A stretch of 64,000 nt of DNA from Megachile rotundata (Eukaryota > Arthropoda > Insecta > Hymenoptera > Megachilidae): the NCBI RefSeq assembly GCF_050947335.1, contig NW_027473609.1, positions 62,001 through 126,000 on the forward strand. The letters are read 5' to 3'. Made by a program: the position numbers and the translations under genes. Shown here piece by piece: positions 41,585 through 55,860 of the stretch; positions within the stretch are counted from its first letter, which is position 1, and the number at the start of each line of letters is the position of its first letter. The notes below the pieces were generated by a model. That model was not told where the DNA came from. It searched no databases and was given only the letters and a program-made list of their open reading frames with translations.

Positions 41585-44500
41585 CATATAAGCATAATAT
41601 GGCTAATAATATGAGTTAGATTGATAACAATAACAGTAATATGTATAGTTATTGTCGTTCTATCGATAATATAAGCATAATATGGCTAATAATATGAGTT
41701 AGATTGATAATACTAAGAGTAGTGAGTATAGTAATTGTCGTTCTATCGATCATATAAGCATAATATGGCTAATAATATGAGTTAGATTGATAATAATAAG
41801 AGTAATGAGTATAGTAATTGTAGTTCTATCGATCATATCTGCATAATATGGCTAATAATATGAGTTAGATTGATAATAATAAGAGTAATAAGTATAGTAA
41901 TTGTCGTTCTATCGATCATATGAGCATAATATGGCTAATAATATGAGTTAGAGTGATAATACTAAGAGTAGTGAGTATAGTAATTCTCATTCTATCGATC
42001 ATATAAGCATAATATGGCTAATAATATGAGTTAGAGTGATAATACTAAGAGTAGTGAGTATAGTAATTCTCATTCTATCGATCATATAAGCATAATATGG
42101 CTAATAATATGAGTTAGATTGATAATAGTAACAGTAATAAGTATAGTAATTGTGGTTCTATCGATAATAGAAGCATAATATGGCTAATAATATGAGTTAG
42201 AGTGATAATACTAAGAGTAGTGAGTATAGTAATTCTCATTCTATCGATCATATAAGCATAATATGGCTAATGATATGAGTTAGATTGATAATAGTAACAG
42301 AAATAAGTATAGTAATTGTCGTTCTATCGATAATATAAGCATAATATGGCTAATAATATGAGTTAGATTCATAATAATAAGAGTAATAAGTATAGTAATT
42401 GTGGTTCTATCGATAATAGAAGCATAATATGGCTAATAATATGAGTTAGATTGATAATACTAAGAGTAGTGAGTATAGTAATTGTCGTTCTATCGATCAT
42501 ATAAGCATAATATGGCTAATAATATGAGTTAGATTGATAATACTAAGAGTAGTGAGTATAGTAATTGTCGTTCTATCGATCATATAAGCATAATATGGCT
42601 AATAATATGAGTTAGATTGATAATAATAAGAGTAATAAGTACAATAATTGTCGTTCTATCGATCATATAAGCATAATATGGCTTATAATATGAGTTAGAG
42701 TGATAATACTAAGAGTAGTGAGTATAGTAATTCTCATTCTATCGATCATATAAGCATAATATGGCTAATAATATGAGTTAGATTGATAACAATAACAGTA
42801 ATATGTATAGTTATTGTCGTTCTATCGATAATATAAGCATAATATGGCTAATAATATGAGTTAGATTGATAATACTAAGAGTAGTGAGTATAGTAATTGT
42901 CGTTCTATCGATCATGTAAACATAATATGACTAATAATATGAGTTAGATTGATAATAGTAAGTGTAATAAGTATAGTAAATGTTGTGCTATCGATCATAT
43001 CTGCATAATATGGTTAATAATATGAGTTAGATTGATAATAATAAGAGTAATAAGTATAGCAATTGTCGTTCTATCGATCATATCTGCATAATATGGTTAA
43101 TAATATGAGTTAGATTGATAATAGTGAGTGTAATAAGTATAGTAATTGCAGTTCTATCGATCATATAAGCATAATATGGCTAATAATATGAGTCAGATTC
43201 ATAATAATAAGAGTAATAGGTATAGTAATTGTCGTTCTATCGATCATTTAAGCATAATATGGCGAATAATATGAGGTGGGTTGATAAAAATAAGAATAAT
43301 AAGTATAGTAATTGTCGTTCTATCGATCTTATAAGCATAATATGGCTATTAATATGAGTTAGATTGATAATAATATCAGTAATAAGTATAGTAATTGTGG
43401 TTCTATCGATAATATAACCATAATATGGCTAATAATATGAGTTAGATTGATAATACTAAGAGTAGTGAGAATAGTAATTCTCGTTCTATCGATCATATAA
43501 GCATAATATGGCTAATAATGTGAGTTAGATTGATAATAATAAGAGTAATGAGTATAGTTATTGTCGTTCTATCGTTAATATAAGCATAATATGGCTAATA
43601 ATATGAGTTAGATTGATAATAATAACAGTAGTAAGTATAGTAATTGTGGTTCTATCGATAATATAAGCATAATATGGCTAATAATATGAGTTAGATTGAT
43701 AATACTAAGAGTAGTGAGTATAGTAATTGTAGTTCTATCGGTCATATCTGCATAATATAGTTAATAATGTGAGTTAGATTCATAATAATATGAGAAATAA
43801 GTATAGTAATTGTCGTTCTATCGATCATATAAGCATAATATGGCTAATAATATGAGTTAGATTGATAATAATAAGAGTAATAAGTATAGTAATTGTCGTT
43901 CTATCGATCATATGAGCATAATATGGCTAATAATATGAGTTAGAGTGATAATACTAAGAGTAGTGAGTATAGTAATTCTCATTCTATCGATCATATAAGC
44001 ATAATATGGCTAATAATATGAGTTAGAGTGATAATACTAAGAGTAGTGAGTATAGTAATTCTCATTCTATCGATCATATAAGCATAATATGGCTAATAAT
44101 ATGAGTTAGATTGATAATAGTAACAGTAATAAGTATAGTAATTGTGGTTCTATCGATAATATAAGCATAATATGGCTAATAATATGAGTTAGAGTGATAA
44201 TACTAAGAGTAGTGAGTATAGTAATTCTCATTCTATCGATCATATAAGCATAATATGGCTAATGATATGAGTTAGATTGATAATAGTAACAGAAATAAGT
44301 ATAGTAATTGTCGTTCTATCGATAATATAAGCATAATATGGCTAATAATATGAGTTAGATTCATAATAATAAGAATAATAAGTATAGTTATTGTCGTTCT
44401 ATCGTTAATATAAGCATAATATGGCTAATAATATGAGTTAGATTGATAATAATAACAGTAGTAAGTATAGTAATTGTGGTTCTATCGATAATATAAGCAT

Positions 44501-45153
44501 AATATGGCTAATAATATGAGTTGGATTGATAATAATAAGAGTAATGAGTATAGTGATTGTAGTTCTATCGATCATATAAGCATAATGTGGCTAATAATAT
44601 GAGTTAGATTGATAATACTAAGAGTAGCGAGTATAGTAATTCTCGTACTATCGATCATATAAGCATATTATGGCTAATAATATGAGTTAGATTGATAATA
44701 CTAAGAGTAGCGAGTGTAGTAATTCTCGTTCTATCGATCATATAAGCATAATATGGCTAATAATATGAGTTAGATTGATAATAATAAGAGTAATAAGTAC
44801 AGTATTTGTCGTTCTATCGATCATATAAGCATAATAAGGCTAATATTATGAGTTAGAGTGATAATACTAAGAGTAGTGAGTATAGTAATTCTCATTCTAT
44901 CGATCATATAAGCATAATATGGCTAATAATATGAGTTAGATTGATAATAATAATAGTAATGAGTATAGTAATTGTGGTTCTATCGATAATATAAGCATAA
45001 TATGGCTAATAATATGAGTTGGATTGATAATAATAAGAGTAATGAGTACAGTAATTGTCGTTCTATCGATCATATAAGCATAATATGGCTTACAATATGA
45101 GTTAGAGTGATAATACTAAGAGTAGTGAGTATAGTAATTCTCATTCTATCGAT
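41585..45153. repeat. 43-monomer (3569-bp) tandem duplication, copy 1
   Basis: From Q (41585) through I, J, a K/alpha hybrid (41834), B, C, D, E', F, M, I', N, O, P, Q, I, R (42913) to W, X', Y, H, L, A-H and then a 9-monomer tail ending at 45153, where Q begins again. The second copy follows immediately. Shared private changes include the K/alpha hybrid (41834 and 45403) and taataggtatag in the U monomer (43162 and 46731). Confidence 0.88.
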
Positions 45154-48058
45154 CATATAAGCATAATATGGCTAATAATATGAGTTAGATTGATAACAAT
45201 AACAGTAATATGTATAGTTATTGTCGTTCTATCGATAATATAAGCATAATATGGCTAATAATATGAGTTAGATTGATAATACTAAGAGTAGTGAGTATAG
45301 TAATTGTCGTTCTATCGATCATATAAGCATAATATGGCTAATAATATGAGTTAGATTGATAATAATAAGAGTAATGAGTATAGTAATTGTAGTTCTATCG
45401 ATCATATCTGCATAATATGGCTAATAATATGAGTTAGATTGATAATAATAAGAGTAATAAGTATAGTAATTGTCGTTCTATCGATCATATGAGCATAATA
45501 TGGCTAATAATATGAGTTAGAGTGATAATACTAAGAGTAGTGAGTATAGTAATTCTCATTCTATCGATCATATAAGCATAATATGGCTAATAATATGAGT
45601 TAGAGTGATAATACTAAGAGTAGTGAGTATAGTAATTCTCATTCTATCGATCATATAAGCATAATATGGCTAATAATATGAGTTAGATTGATAATAGTAA
45701 CAGTAATAAGTATAGTAATTGTGGTTCTATCGATAATAGAAGCATAATATGGCTAATAATATGAGTTAGAGTGATAATACTAAGAGTAGTGAGTATAGTA
45801 ATTCTCATTCTATCGATCATATAAGCATAATATGGCTAATGATATGAGTTAGATTGATAATAGTAACAGAAATAAGTATAGTAATTGTCGTTCTATCGAT
45901 AATATAAGCATAATATGGCTAATAATATGAGTTAGATTCATAATAATAAGAGTAATAAGTATAGTAATTGTGGTTCTATCGATAATAGAAGCATAATATG
46001 GCTAATGATATGAGTTAGATTGATAATACTAAGAGTAGTGAGTATAGTAATTGTCGTTCTATCGATCATATAAGCATAATATGGCTAATAATATGAGTTA
46101 GATTGATAATACTAAGAGTAGTGAGTATAGTAATTGTCGTTCTATCGATCATATAAGCATAATATGGCTAATAATATGAGTTAGATTGATAATAATAAGA
46201 GTAATAAGTACAATAATTGTCGTTCTATCGATCATATAAGCATAATATGGCTTATAATATGAGTTAGAGTGATAATACTAAGAGTAGTGAGTATAGTAAT
46301 TCTCATTCTATCGATCATATAAGCATAATATGGCTAATAATATGAGTTAGATTGATAACAATAACAGTAATATGTATAGTTATTGTCGTTCTATCGATAA
46401 TATAAGCATAATATGGCTAATAATATGAGTTAGATTGATAATACTAAGAGTAGTGAGTATAGTAATTGTCGTTCTATCGATCATGTAAACATAATATGAC
46501 TAATAATATGAGTTAGATTGATAATAGTAAGTGTAATAAGTATAGTAAATGTTGTGCTATCGATCATATCTGCATAATATGGTTAATAATATGAGTTAGA
46601 TTGATAATAATAAGAGTAATAAGTATAGCAATTGTCGTTCTATCGATCATATCTGCATAATATGGTTAATAATATGAGTTAGATTGATAATAGTGAGTGT
46701 AATAAGTATAGTAATTGCAGTTCTATCGATCATATAAGCATAATATGGCTAATAATATGAGTCAGATTCATAATAATAAGAGTAATAGGTATAGTAATTG
46801 TCGTTCTATCGATCATTTAAGCATAATATGGCGAATAATATGAGGTGGGTTGATAAAAATAAGAATAATAAGTATAGTAATTGTCGTTCTATCGATCTTA
46901 TAAGCATAATATGGCTATTAATATGAGTTAGATTGATAATAATATCAGTAATAAGTATAGTAATTGTGGTTCTATCGATAATATAACCATAATATGGCTA
47001 ATAATATGAGTTAGATTGATAATACTAAGAGTAGTGAGAATAGTAATTCTCGTTCTATCGATCATATAAGCATAATATGGCTAATAATGTGAGTTAGATT
47101 GATAATAATAAGAGTAATGAGTATAGTTATTGTCGTTCTATCGTTAATATAAGCATAATATGGCTAATAATATGAGTTAGATTGATAATAATAACAGTAG
47201 TAAGTATAGTAATTGTGGTTCTATCGATAATATAAGCATAATATGGCTAATAATATGAGTTAGATTGATAATACTAAGAGTAGTGAGTATAGTAATTGTA
47301 GTTCTATCGGTCATATCTGCATAATATAGTTAATAATGTGAGTTAGATTCATAATAATATGAGAAATAAGTATAGTAATTGTCGTTCTATCGATCATATA
47401 AGCATAATATGGCTAATAATATGAGTTAGATTGATAATAATAAGAGTAATAAGTATAGTAATTGTCGTTCTATCGATCATATGAGCATAATATGGCTAAT
47501 AATATGAGTTAGAGTGATAATACTAAGAGTAGTGAGTATAGTAATTCTCATTCTATCGATCATATAAGCATAATATGGCTAATAATATGAGTTAGAGTGA
47601 TAATACTAAGAGTAGTGAGTATAGTAATTCTCATTCTATCGATCATATAAGCATAATATGGCTAATAATATGAGTTAGATTGATAATAGTAACAGTAATA
47701 AGTATAGTAATTGTGGTTCTATCGATAATATAAGCATAATATGGCTAATAATATGAGTTAGAGTGATAATACTAAGAGTAGTGAGTATAGTAATTCTCAT
47801 TCTATCGATCATATAAGCATAATATGGCTAATGATATGAGTTAGATTGATAATAGTAACAGAAATAAGTATAGTAATTGTCGTTCTATCGATAATATAAG
47901 CATAATATGGCTAATAATATGAGTTAGATTCATAATAATAAGAATAATAAGTATAGTTATTGTCGTTCTATCGTTAATATAAGCATAATATGGCTAATAA
48001 TATGAGTTAGATTGATAATAATAACAGTAGTAAGTATAGTAATTGTGGTTCTATCGAT
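45154..48058. repeat. 43-monomer tandem duplication, copy 2 (first 35 monomers)
   Basis: Matches copy 1 in order for 35 monomers, from Q at 45154 to H at 47976. At 48059 it continues with I, J, K, L (completing a 12-mer) whereas copy 1 switches at 44490 to the gttggattg block. One private change, ctaatgatatg in an I' monomer (about 46004-46014), is seen only here. R is at 46482, 3569 bp from R at 42913. Confidence 0.88.
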
Positions 48059-48390
48059 AATATAAGCATAATATGGCTAATAATATGAGTTAGATTGATA
48101 ATACTAAGAGTAGTGAGTATAGTAATTGTCGTTCTATCGATCATATAAGCATAATATGGCTAATAATATGAGTTAGATTGATAATAATAAGAGTAATGAG
48201 TATACTAATTGTAGTTCTATCGATCATATCTGCATAATATGGCTAATAATATGAGTTAGATTGATAATACTAAGAGTAGTGAGTATAGTAATTGTAGTTC
48301 TATCGGTCATATCTGCATAATATAGTTAATAATGTGAGTTAGATTCATAATAATATGAGAAATAAGTATAGTAATTGTCGTTCTATCGAT
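47395..48390. repeat. 12-mer HOR unit
   Basis: Complete A-to-L unit between L monomers at 47312 and 48308. J carries tatactaattg, the form also found at 16685, 23159, 50466 and 57687. It is followed by an A/D hybrid at 48391, which drops three monomers and leads directly into E' F M I' N O P Q I R. Confidence 0.9.
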
Positions 48391-49718
48391 CATATAAGCA
48401 TAATATGGCTAATAATATGAGTTAGATTGATAATAGTAACAGTAATAAGTATAGTAATTGTGGTTCTATCGATAATAGAAGCATAATATGGCTAATAATA
48501 TGAGTTAGAGTGATAATACTAAGAGTAGTGAGTATAGTAATTCTCATTCTATCGATCATATAAGCATAATATGGCTAATGATATGAGTTAGATTGATAAT
48601 AGTAACAGAAATAAGTATAGTAATTGTCGTTCTATCGATAATATAAGCATAATATGGCTAATAATATGAGTTAGATTCATAATAATAAGAGTAATAAGTA
48701 TAGTAATTGTGGTTCTATCGATAATAGAAGCATAATATGGCTAATAATATGAGTTAGATTGATAATACTAAGAGTAGTGAGTATAGTAATTGTCGTTCTA
48801 TCGATCATATAAGCATAATATGGCTAATAATATGAGTTAGATTGATAATACTAAGAGTAGTGAGTATAGTAATTGTCGTTCTATCGATCATATAAGCATA
48901 ATATGGCTAATAATATGAGTTAGATTGATAATAATAAGAGTAATAAGTACAATAATTGTCGTTCTATCGATCATATAAGCATAATATGGCTTATAATATG
49001 AGTTAGAGTGATAATACTAAGAGTAGTGAGTATAGTAATTCTCATTCTATCGATCATATAAGCATAATATGGCTAATAATATGAGTTAGATTGATAACAA
49101 TAACAGTAATATGTATAGTTATTGTCGTTCTATCGATAATATAAGCATAATATGGCTAATAATATGAGTTAGATTGATAATACTAAGAGTAGTGAGTATA
49201 GTAATTGTCGTTCTATCGATCATGTAAACATAATATGACTAATAATATGAGTTAGATTGATAATAGTAAGTGTAATAAGTATAGTAAATGTTGTGCTATC
49301 GATCATATCTGCATAATATGGTTAATAATATGAGTTAGATTGATAATAATAAGAGTAATAAGTATAGCAATTGTCGTTCTATCGATCATATCTGCATAAT
49401 ATGGTTAATAATATGAGTTAGATTGATAATAGTGAGTGTAATAAGTATAGTAATTGCAGTTCTATCGATCATATAAGCATAATATGGCTAATAATATGAG
49501 TCAGATTCATAATAATAAGAGTAATAAGTATAGTAATTGTCGTTCTATCGATCATTTAAGCATAATATGGCGAATAATATGAGGTGGGTTGATAAAAATA
49601 AGAATAATAAGTATAGTAATTGTCGTTCTATCGATCTTATAAGCATAATATGGCTATTAATATGAGTTAGATTGATAATAATATCAGTAATAAGTATAGT
49701 AATTGTGGTTCTATCGAT
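48391..49718. repeat. Partial 18-mer segment (D to W)
   Basis: Sixteen monomers: D joined straight to L at 48391 (A, B and C missing), E', F, M, I', N, O, P, Q, I, then R-S-T-U-V-W from 49221. W has the cttataag start shared with 8302, 43328, 46897, 56442 and 63248 but not with the 12.5-24.8 kb copies. It ends at an X/A hybrid (49719). Confidence 0.86.
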
Positions 49719-50714
49719 AATATAACCATAATATGGCTAATAATATGAGTTAGATTGATAATAATAAGAGTAATAAGTATAGTAATTGTCGTTCTATCGA
49801 TCATATGAGCATAATATGGCTAATAATATGAGTTAGAGTGATAATACTAAGAGTAGTGAGTATAGTAATTCTCATTCTATCGATCATATAAGCATAATAT
49901 GGCTAATAATATGAGTTAGAGTGATAATACTAAGAGTAGTGAGTATAGTAATTCTCATTCTATCGATCATATAAGCATAATATGGCTAATAATATGAGTT
50001 AGATTGATAATAGTAACAGTAATAAGTATAGTAATTGTGGTTCTATCGATAATATAAGCATAATATGGCTAATAATATGAGTTAGAGTGATAATACTAAG
50101 AGTAGTGAGTATAGTAATTCTCATTCTATCGATCATATAAGCATAATATGGCTAATGATATGAGTTAGATTGATAATAGTAACAGAAATAAGTATAGTAA
50201 TTGTCGTTCTATCGATAATATAAGCATAATATGGCTAATAATATGAGTTAGATTCATAATAATAAGAATAATAAGTATAGTTATTGTCGTTCTATCGTTA
50301 ATATAAGCATAATATGGCTAATAATATGAGTTAGATTGATAATAATAACAGTAGTAAGTATAGTAATTGTGGTTCTATCGATAATATAAGCATAATATGG
50401 CTAATAATATGAGTTAGATTGATAATACTAAGAGTAGTGAGTATAGTAATTGTCGTTCTATCGATCATATAAGCATAATATGGCTAATAATATGAGTTAG
50501 ATTGATAATAATAAGAGTAATGAGTATACTAATTGTAGTTCTATCGATCATATCTGCATAATATGGCTAATAATATGAGTTAGATTGATAATACTAAGAG
50601 TAGTGAGTATAGTAATTGTAGTTCTATCGGTCATATCTGCATAATATAGTTAATAATGTGAGTTAGATTCATAATAATATGAGAAATAAGTATAGTAATT
50701 GTCGTTCTATCGAT
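49719..50714. repeat. 12-mer HOR unit with hybrid first monomer
   Basis: The first monomer begins aatataacc like X but has an alpha body and gtcgtt end like A. It is followed by B to L in normal order. Compared with 56525-57022, where X', Y, H, an I-form, L and A come in turn, five monomers are missing at the join. J has tatactaattg. Confidence 0.87.
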
Positions 50715-51876
50715 CATATAAGCATAATATGGCTAATAATATGAGTTAGATTGATAATATTAAGAGTAATAAGTATAGTAATTGTCGTTCTATCGATCAT
50801 ATGAGCATAATATGGCTAATAATATGAGTTAGAGTGATAATACTAAGAGTAGTGAGTATAGTAATTCTCATTCTATCGATCATATAAGCATAATATGGCT
50901 AATAATATGAGTTAGAGTGATAATACTAAGAGTAGTGAGTATAGTAATTCTCATTCTATCGATCATATAAGCATAATATGGCTAATAATATGAGTTAGAT
51001 TGATAATAGTAACAGTAATAAGTATAGTAATTGTGGTTCTATCGATAATATAAGCATAATATGGCTAATAATATGAGTTAGAGTGATAATACTAAGAGTA
51101 GTGAGTATAGTAATTCTCATTCTATCGATCATATAAGCATAATATGGCTAATGATATGAGTTAGATTGATAATAGTAACAGAAATAAGTATAGTAATTGT
51201 CGTTCTATCGATAATATAAGCATAATATGGCTAATAATATGAGTTAGATTCATAATAATAAGAGTAATAAGTATAGTAATTGTCGTTCTATCGATCATTT
51301 AAGCATAATATGGCTAATAATATGAGTTGGGTTGATAAAAATAAGAATAATAAGTATAGTAATTGTCGTTCTATAGATCATATAAGCATAATATGGCTAA
51401 TAATATGAGTTAGATTGATAATAATAAGAGTAATAAGTACAGTAATTGTCGTTCTATCGATCATATAAGCATAATAAGGCTAACGTTATGAGTTAGCGTG
51501 ATAATACTAAGAGTAGTGAGTATGGAAATTCTCATTCTATCGATCATATAAGCATAATATGGCTAATAATATGAGTTAGATTGATAATAATAAGAGTAAT
51601 GAGTATAGTAATTCTCATTCTATCGATCATATAAGCATAATATGGCTAATGATATGAGTTAGATTGATAATAGTAACAGAAATAAGTATAGTAATTGTCG
51701 TTCTATCGATAATATAAGCATAATATGGCTAATAATATGAGTTAGATTCATAATAATAAGAGTAATAAGTATAGTAATTGTGGTTCTATCGATAATAGAA
51801 GCATAATATGGCTAATAATATGAGTTAGATTGATAATACTAAGAGTAGTGAGTATAGTAATTGTCGTTCTATCGAT
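50715..51876. repeat. 14-monomer segment, partly repeated at 51877
   Basis: A with taatattaag (50715), B-F, attcat, catttaag, gtacag, aaggctaacg (51462, with gttagcgtg), then a J/C hybrid (51545), F, M and I'. The first ten monomers are repeated at 51877-52706, offset 1162 bp. Both copies share the ctatagat loss of the ClaI site before the gtacag monomer. The J/C hybrid suggests a further exchange with an 18-mer-type partner. Confidence 0.84.
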
Positions 51877-54800
51877 CATATAAGCATAATATGGCTAATA
51901 ATATGAGTTAGATTGATAATATTAAGAGTAATAAGTATAGTAATTGTCGTTCTATCGATCATATGAGCATAATATGGCTAATAATATGAGTTAGAGTGAT
52001 AATACTAAGAGTAGTGAGTATAGTAATTCTCATTCTATCGATCATATAAGCATAATATGGCTAATAATATGAGTTAGAGTGATAATACTAAGAGTAGTGA
52101 GTATAGTAATTCTCATTCTATCGATCATATAAGCATAATATGGCTAATAATATGAGTTAGATTGATAATAGTAACAGTAATAAGTATAGTAATTGTGGTT
52201 CTATCGATAATATAAGCATAATATGGCTAATAATATGAGTTAGAGTGATAATACTAAGAGTAGTGAGTATAGTAATTCTCATTCTATCGATCATATAAGC
52301 ATAATATGGCTAATGATATGAGTTAGATTGATAATAGTAACAGAAATAAGTATAGTAATTGTCGTTCTATCGATAATATAAGCATAATATGGCTAATAAT
52401 ATGAGTTAGATTCATAATAATAAGAGTAATAAGTATAGTAATTGTCGTTCTATCGATCATTTAAGCATAATATGGCTAATAATATGAGTTGGGTTGATAA
52501 AAATAAGAATAATAAGTATAGTAATTGTCGTTCTATAGATCATATAAGCATAATATGGCTAATAATATGAGTTAGATTGATAATAATAAGAGTAATAAGT
52601 ACAGTAATTGTCGTTCTATCGATCATATAAGCATAATAAGGCTAACGTTATGAGTTAGAGTGATAATACTAAGAGTAGTGAGTATGGAAATTCTCATTCT
52701 ATCGATCATATAAGCATAATATGGCTAATAATATGAGTTAGATTGATAATAATAAGAGTAATGAGTATAGTAATTGTAGTTCTATCGATCATATAAGCAT
52801 AATATTTCTAATAATATGAGTTAGATTGATAATAATAAGAGTAATAAGTATAGTAATTGTCGCTCTATCGATCATATAAGCATAATATGTCTAATAATAT
52901 GAGTTACAGTGATAATACTAAGAGTAGTGAGTATAGTAATTCTCATTCTATCGATCATATAAGCATAATATGGCTAATAATATGAGTTAGAGTGATAATA
53001 CTAAGAGTAGTGAGTATAGTAATTCTCATTCTATCGATCATATAAGCATAATATGGCTAATGATATGAGTTAGATTGATAATAGTAACAGAAATAAGTAT
53101 AGTAATTGTCGTTCTATCGATAATATTAGCATAATATGGCTAATAATATGAGTTAGATTCATAATAATAAGAATAATAAGTATAGTAATTGTGGTTCTAT
53201 CGATAATATAAGCATAATATGGCTAATAATATGAGTTAGATTGATAATACTAAGAGTAGTGAGTATAGTAATTGTCGTTCTATCGATCATATAAGCATAA
53301 TATGGCTAATAATATGAGTTAGATTGATAATAATAAGAGTAATGAGTATAGTAATTGTAGTTCTATCGATCATATCTGCATAATATGGCTAATAATATGA
53401 GTTAGATTGATAATACTAAGAGTAGTGAGTATAGTAATTGTAGTTCTATCGGTCATATCTGCATAATATAGTTAATAATGTGAGTTAGATTCATAATAAT
53501 ATGAGAAATAAGTATAGTAATTGTCGTTCTATCGATCATATAAGCATAATATGGCTAATAATATGAGTTAGATTGATAATATTAAGAGTAATAAGTATAG
53601 TAATTGTCGTTCTATCGATCATATGAGCATAATATGGCTAATAATATGAGTTAGAGTGATAATACTAAGAGTAGTGAGTATAGTAATTCTCATTCTATCG
53701 ATCATATAAGCATAATATGGCTAATAATATGAGTTAGAGTGATAATACTAAGAGTAGTGAGTATAGTAATTCTCATTCTATCGATCATATAAGCATAATA
53801 TGGCTAATAATATGAGTTAGATTGATAATAGTAACAGTAATAAGTATAGTAATTGTGGTTCTATCGATAATATAAGCATAATATGGCTAATAATATGAGT
53901 TAGAGTGATAATACTAAGAGTAGTGAGTATAGTAATTCTCATTCTATCGATCATATAAGCATAATATGGCTAATGATATGAGTTAGATTGATAATAGTAA
54001 CAGAAATAAGTATAGTAATTGTCGTTCTATCGATAATATAAGCATAATATGGCTAATAATATGAGTTAGATTCATAATAATAAGAGTAATAAGTATAGTA
54101 ATTGTCGTTCTATCGATCATTTAAGCATAATATGGCGAATAATATGAGTTGGGTTGATAAAAATAAGAATAATAAGTATAGTAATTGTCGTTCTATCGAT
54201 CATATAAGCATAATATGGCTAATAATATGAGTTAGATTGATAATAATAAGAGTAATAAGTACAGTAATTGTCGTTCTATCGATCATATAAGCATAATAAG
54301 GCTAACATTATGAGTTAGAGTGATAATACTAAGAGTAGTGAGTATGGAAATTCTCATTCTATCGATCATATAAGCATAATATGGCTAATAATATGAGTTA
54401 GATTGATAATAATAAGAGTAATGAGTATAGTAATTGTAGTTCTATCGATCATATAAGCATAATATGGCTAATAATATGAGTTAGATTGATAATAATAAGA
54501 GTAATAAGTATAGTAATTGTCGCTCTATCGATCATATAAGCATAATATGGCTAATAATATGAGTTAGAGTGATACTACTTATAGTAGTGAGTATAGTAAT
54601 TCTCATTCTATCGATCATATCTGCATAATATGGCTAATAATATGAGTTAGATTGATAATACTAAGAGTAGTGAGTATAGTAATTGTAGTTCTATCGGTCA
54701 TATCTGCATAATATAGTTAATAATGTGAGTTAGATTCATAATAATATGAGAAATAAGTATAGTAATTGTCGTTCTATCGATCATATAAGCATAATATGGC

Positions 54801-55860
54801 TAATAATATGAGTTAGATTGATAATAATAAGAGTAATGAGTATAGTAATTGTAGTTCTATCGATCATATAAGCATAATATGGCTAATAATATGAGTTAGA
54901 TTGATAATAGTAACAGTAATAAGTATGGTAATTGTGGTTCTATCGATAATATAAGCATAATATGGCTAATAATATGAGTTAGAGTGATAATACTAAGAGT
55001 AGTGAGTATAGTAATTCTCATTCTATCGATCATATCTGCATAATATGGCTAATAATATGAGTTAGATTGATAATACTAAGAGTAGTGAGTATAGTAATTG
55101 TAGTTCTATCGGTCATATCTGCATAATATAGTTAATAATGTGAGTTAGATTCATAATAATATGAGAAATAAGTATAGTATTTGTCGTTCTATCGATCATA
55201 TAAGCATAATATGGCTAATAATATGAGTTAGATTGATAATAATAAGAGTAATAAGTATAGTAATTGTCGTTCTATCGATCATATGAGCATAATATGGCTA
55301 ATAATATGAGTTAGAGTGATAATACTAAGAGTAGTGAGTATAGTAATTCTCATTCTATCGATCATATAAGCATAATATGGCTAATAATATGAGTTAGAGT
55401 GATAATACTAAGAGTAGTGAGTATAGTAATTCTCATTCTATCGATCATATAAGCATAATATGGCTAATAATATGAGTTAGATTGATAATAGTAACAGTAA
55501 TAAGTATAGTAATTGTGGTTCTATCGATAATATAAGCATAATATGGCTAATAATATGAGTTAGAGTGATAATACTAAGAGTAGTGAGTATAGTAATTCTC
55601 ATTCTATCGATCATATAAGCATAATATGGCTAATGATATGAGTTAGATTGATAATAGTAACAGAAATAAGTATAGTAATTGTCGTTCTATCGATCATATA
55701 AGCATAATATGGCTAATAATATGAGTTAGATTGATAATAATAAGAGTAATAAGTATAGTAATTGTCGTTCTATCGATCATATGAGCATAATATGGCTAAT
55801 AATATGAGTTAGAGTGATAATACTAAGAGTAGTGAGTACAGTAATTCTCATTCTATCGAT
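51877..55860. repeat. Composite block, copy 2 (48 monomers)
   Basis: Matches 57936-61919 monomer for monomer at an offset of 6059 bp (73 monomers), including taatattaag in A, the ctatagat site, aaggctaacg, tatttcta, the G/H hybrid with an aatattagc start (53122 and 59181) and the complete 14-mer module. It is a shortened relative of 24321-28553. It ends with A and a B monomer having gagtacag (55778), after which Q at 55861 starts the R segment. Confidence 0.9.
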
